Shown: in pieces, positions 5,174 through 5,297 of the stretch
Position numbering within the stretch: position 1 is the first letter of the stretch
Layout of the letters: each line of letters opens with the position of its first letter
Assembly (NCBI GenBank): GCA_002862265.1
Contig: PKCQ01000055.1
Location: 1 to 5,297 of the forward strand
Reading direction: 5' to 3'
Origin: Planctomycetaceae bacterium
GTDB taxonomy: Bacteria; Planctomycetota; Planctomycetia; Pirellulales; Pirellulaceae
DNA: 5,297 nt
Notes under the pieces: generated by a model
Databases searched by the model: none
What the model was told of the DNA's origin: nothing
What the model saw: the letters and a program-made list of their open reading frames with translations, nothing else
Program-made: the position numbers and the translations under genes

Positions 5174-5297
5174 GCGGAGGCAGCGAACTGTCGCATGAAT
5201 TCTTCGCGGTATTCGCTCTCATCTGCGGGGAAGAGTGCATCAAAACCGGCGGCTGAGACAGCGCCTCTTTGGAAACGTTGTTTCGCAAAGAGCGGCT
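5170..5297 (-). CDS. C-terminal end of an unrecognised protein (cut by right edge)
   Basis: The minus strand is open from the window edge to a TAG at 5172-5170, giving 41 residues that begin PLFAKQRFQRG and end EEFMRQFAASA. The composition is balanced, with a charged probably helical tail (DESEYREEFMRQF, about 25-37), whereas the other frames here are Ser/Pro-rich and shadow-like. It is convergent with the class III aminotransferase and shares the tetramer CTAG (5170-5173), which gives a TAG stop on both strands. I do not recognise the family and the catalytic part, if any, lies outside the window. Existence is likely but rests on composition alone. Confidence 0.55.
   Translation of the reverse strand, partial: PLFAKQRFQRGAVSAAGFDALFPADESEYREEFMRQFAASA

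Noticed and set aside
5079..5288. Minus-strand 69-residue frame at the right end
   Set aside because: It overlaps the end of the class III gene by nearly 100 bp, is Ser/Pro/Arg-rich, and competes with a better-composed frame that ends at 5170.
1..5297. Mobile elements, CRISPR repeats, tRNA/rRNA, toxin-antitoxin or defence genes
   Set aside because: No direct repeat arrays, transposase motifs, cloverleaf-like sequence or known defence domains were found by reading both strands.

Overview
The window is a chromosomal housekeeping stretch from a bacterium of roughly balanced GC content. There is no sign of phage, IS, plasmid, CRISPR or RNA-gene sequence. Shine-Dalgarno motifs are weak, starts are mixed ATG/GTG/TTG, intergenic gaps are loose, and one small membrane protein resembles short proteins I associate with planctomycetes. 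Together these suggest a Pirellulaceae-like planctomycete (Planctomycetota). That assignment rests on memory of family style and is only moderately secure.

Layout. The left part (1-1783) is read on the minus strand. A GNAT-family acetyltransferase (1-389) is cut by the left edge inside its acetyl-CoA-binding motif and has a good sigma70-like promoter just upstream. Next comes a complete TrmH/SpoU-family RNA 2'-O-methyltransferase (557-1384), then a 67-residue two-helix membrane protein (1544-1747). A divergent intergenic region of about 290 bp (1748-2039) follows. It holds overlapping -10 elements on the two strands and five short dyads, four of them in the predicted leader of the membrane protein.

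The right part (2040-5173) is a plus-strand three-gene cluster: a class V PLP enzyme, coaD (phosphopantetheine adenylyltransferase), and a class III PLP aminotransferase. Gaps are short (38 and 24 bp to the chosen starts), so they are probably co-transcribed. A small hairpin between coaD and the class III gene covers the latter's ribosome binding site, which suggests translational coupling. The class III gene ends in CTAG, a tetramer that also supplies the stop codon of a convergent minus-strand gene entering from the right edge (5170-5297, partial, unrecognised).

How the genes work together. CoaD makes dephospho-CoA, the penultimate step of CoA synthesis. Its two PLP neighbours both keep the PLP-anchoring residues but have lost family-typical substrate or catalytic residues: the cysteine loop of SufS-type desulfurases in one, and the carboxylate-binding arginine of class III aminotransferases in the other. 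The actual substrates of this PLP-coaD-PLP cluster are therefore open. This is the most interesting question here, though I see no firm evidence of a wholly new system.
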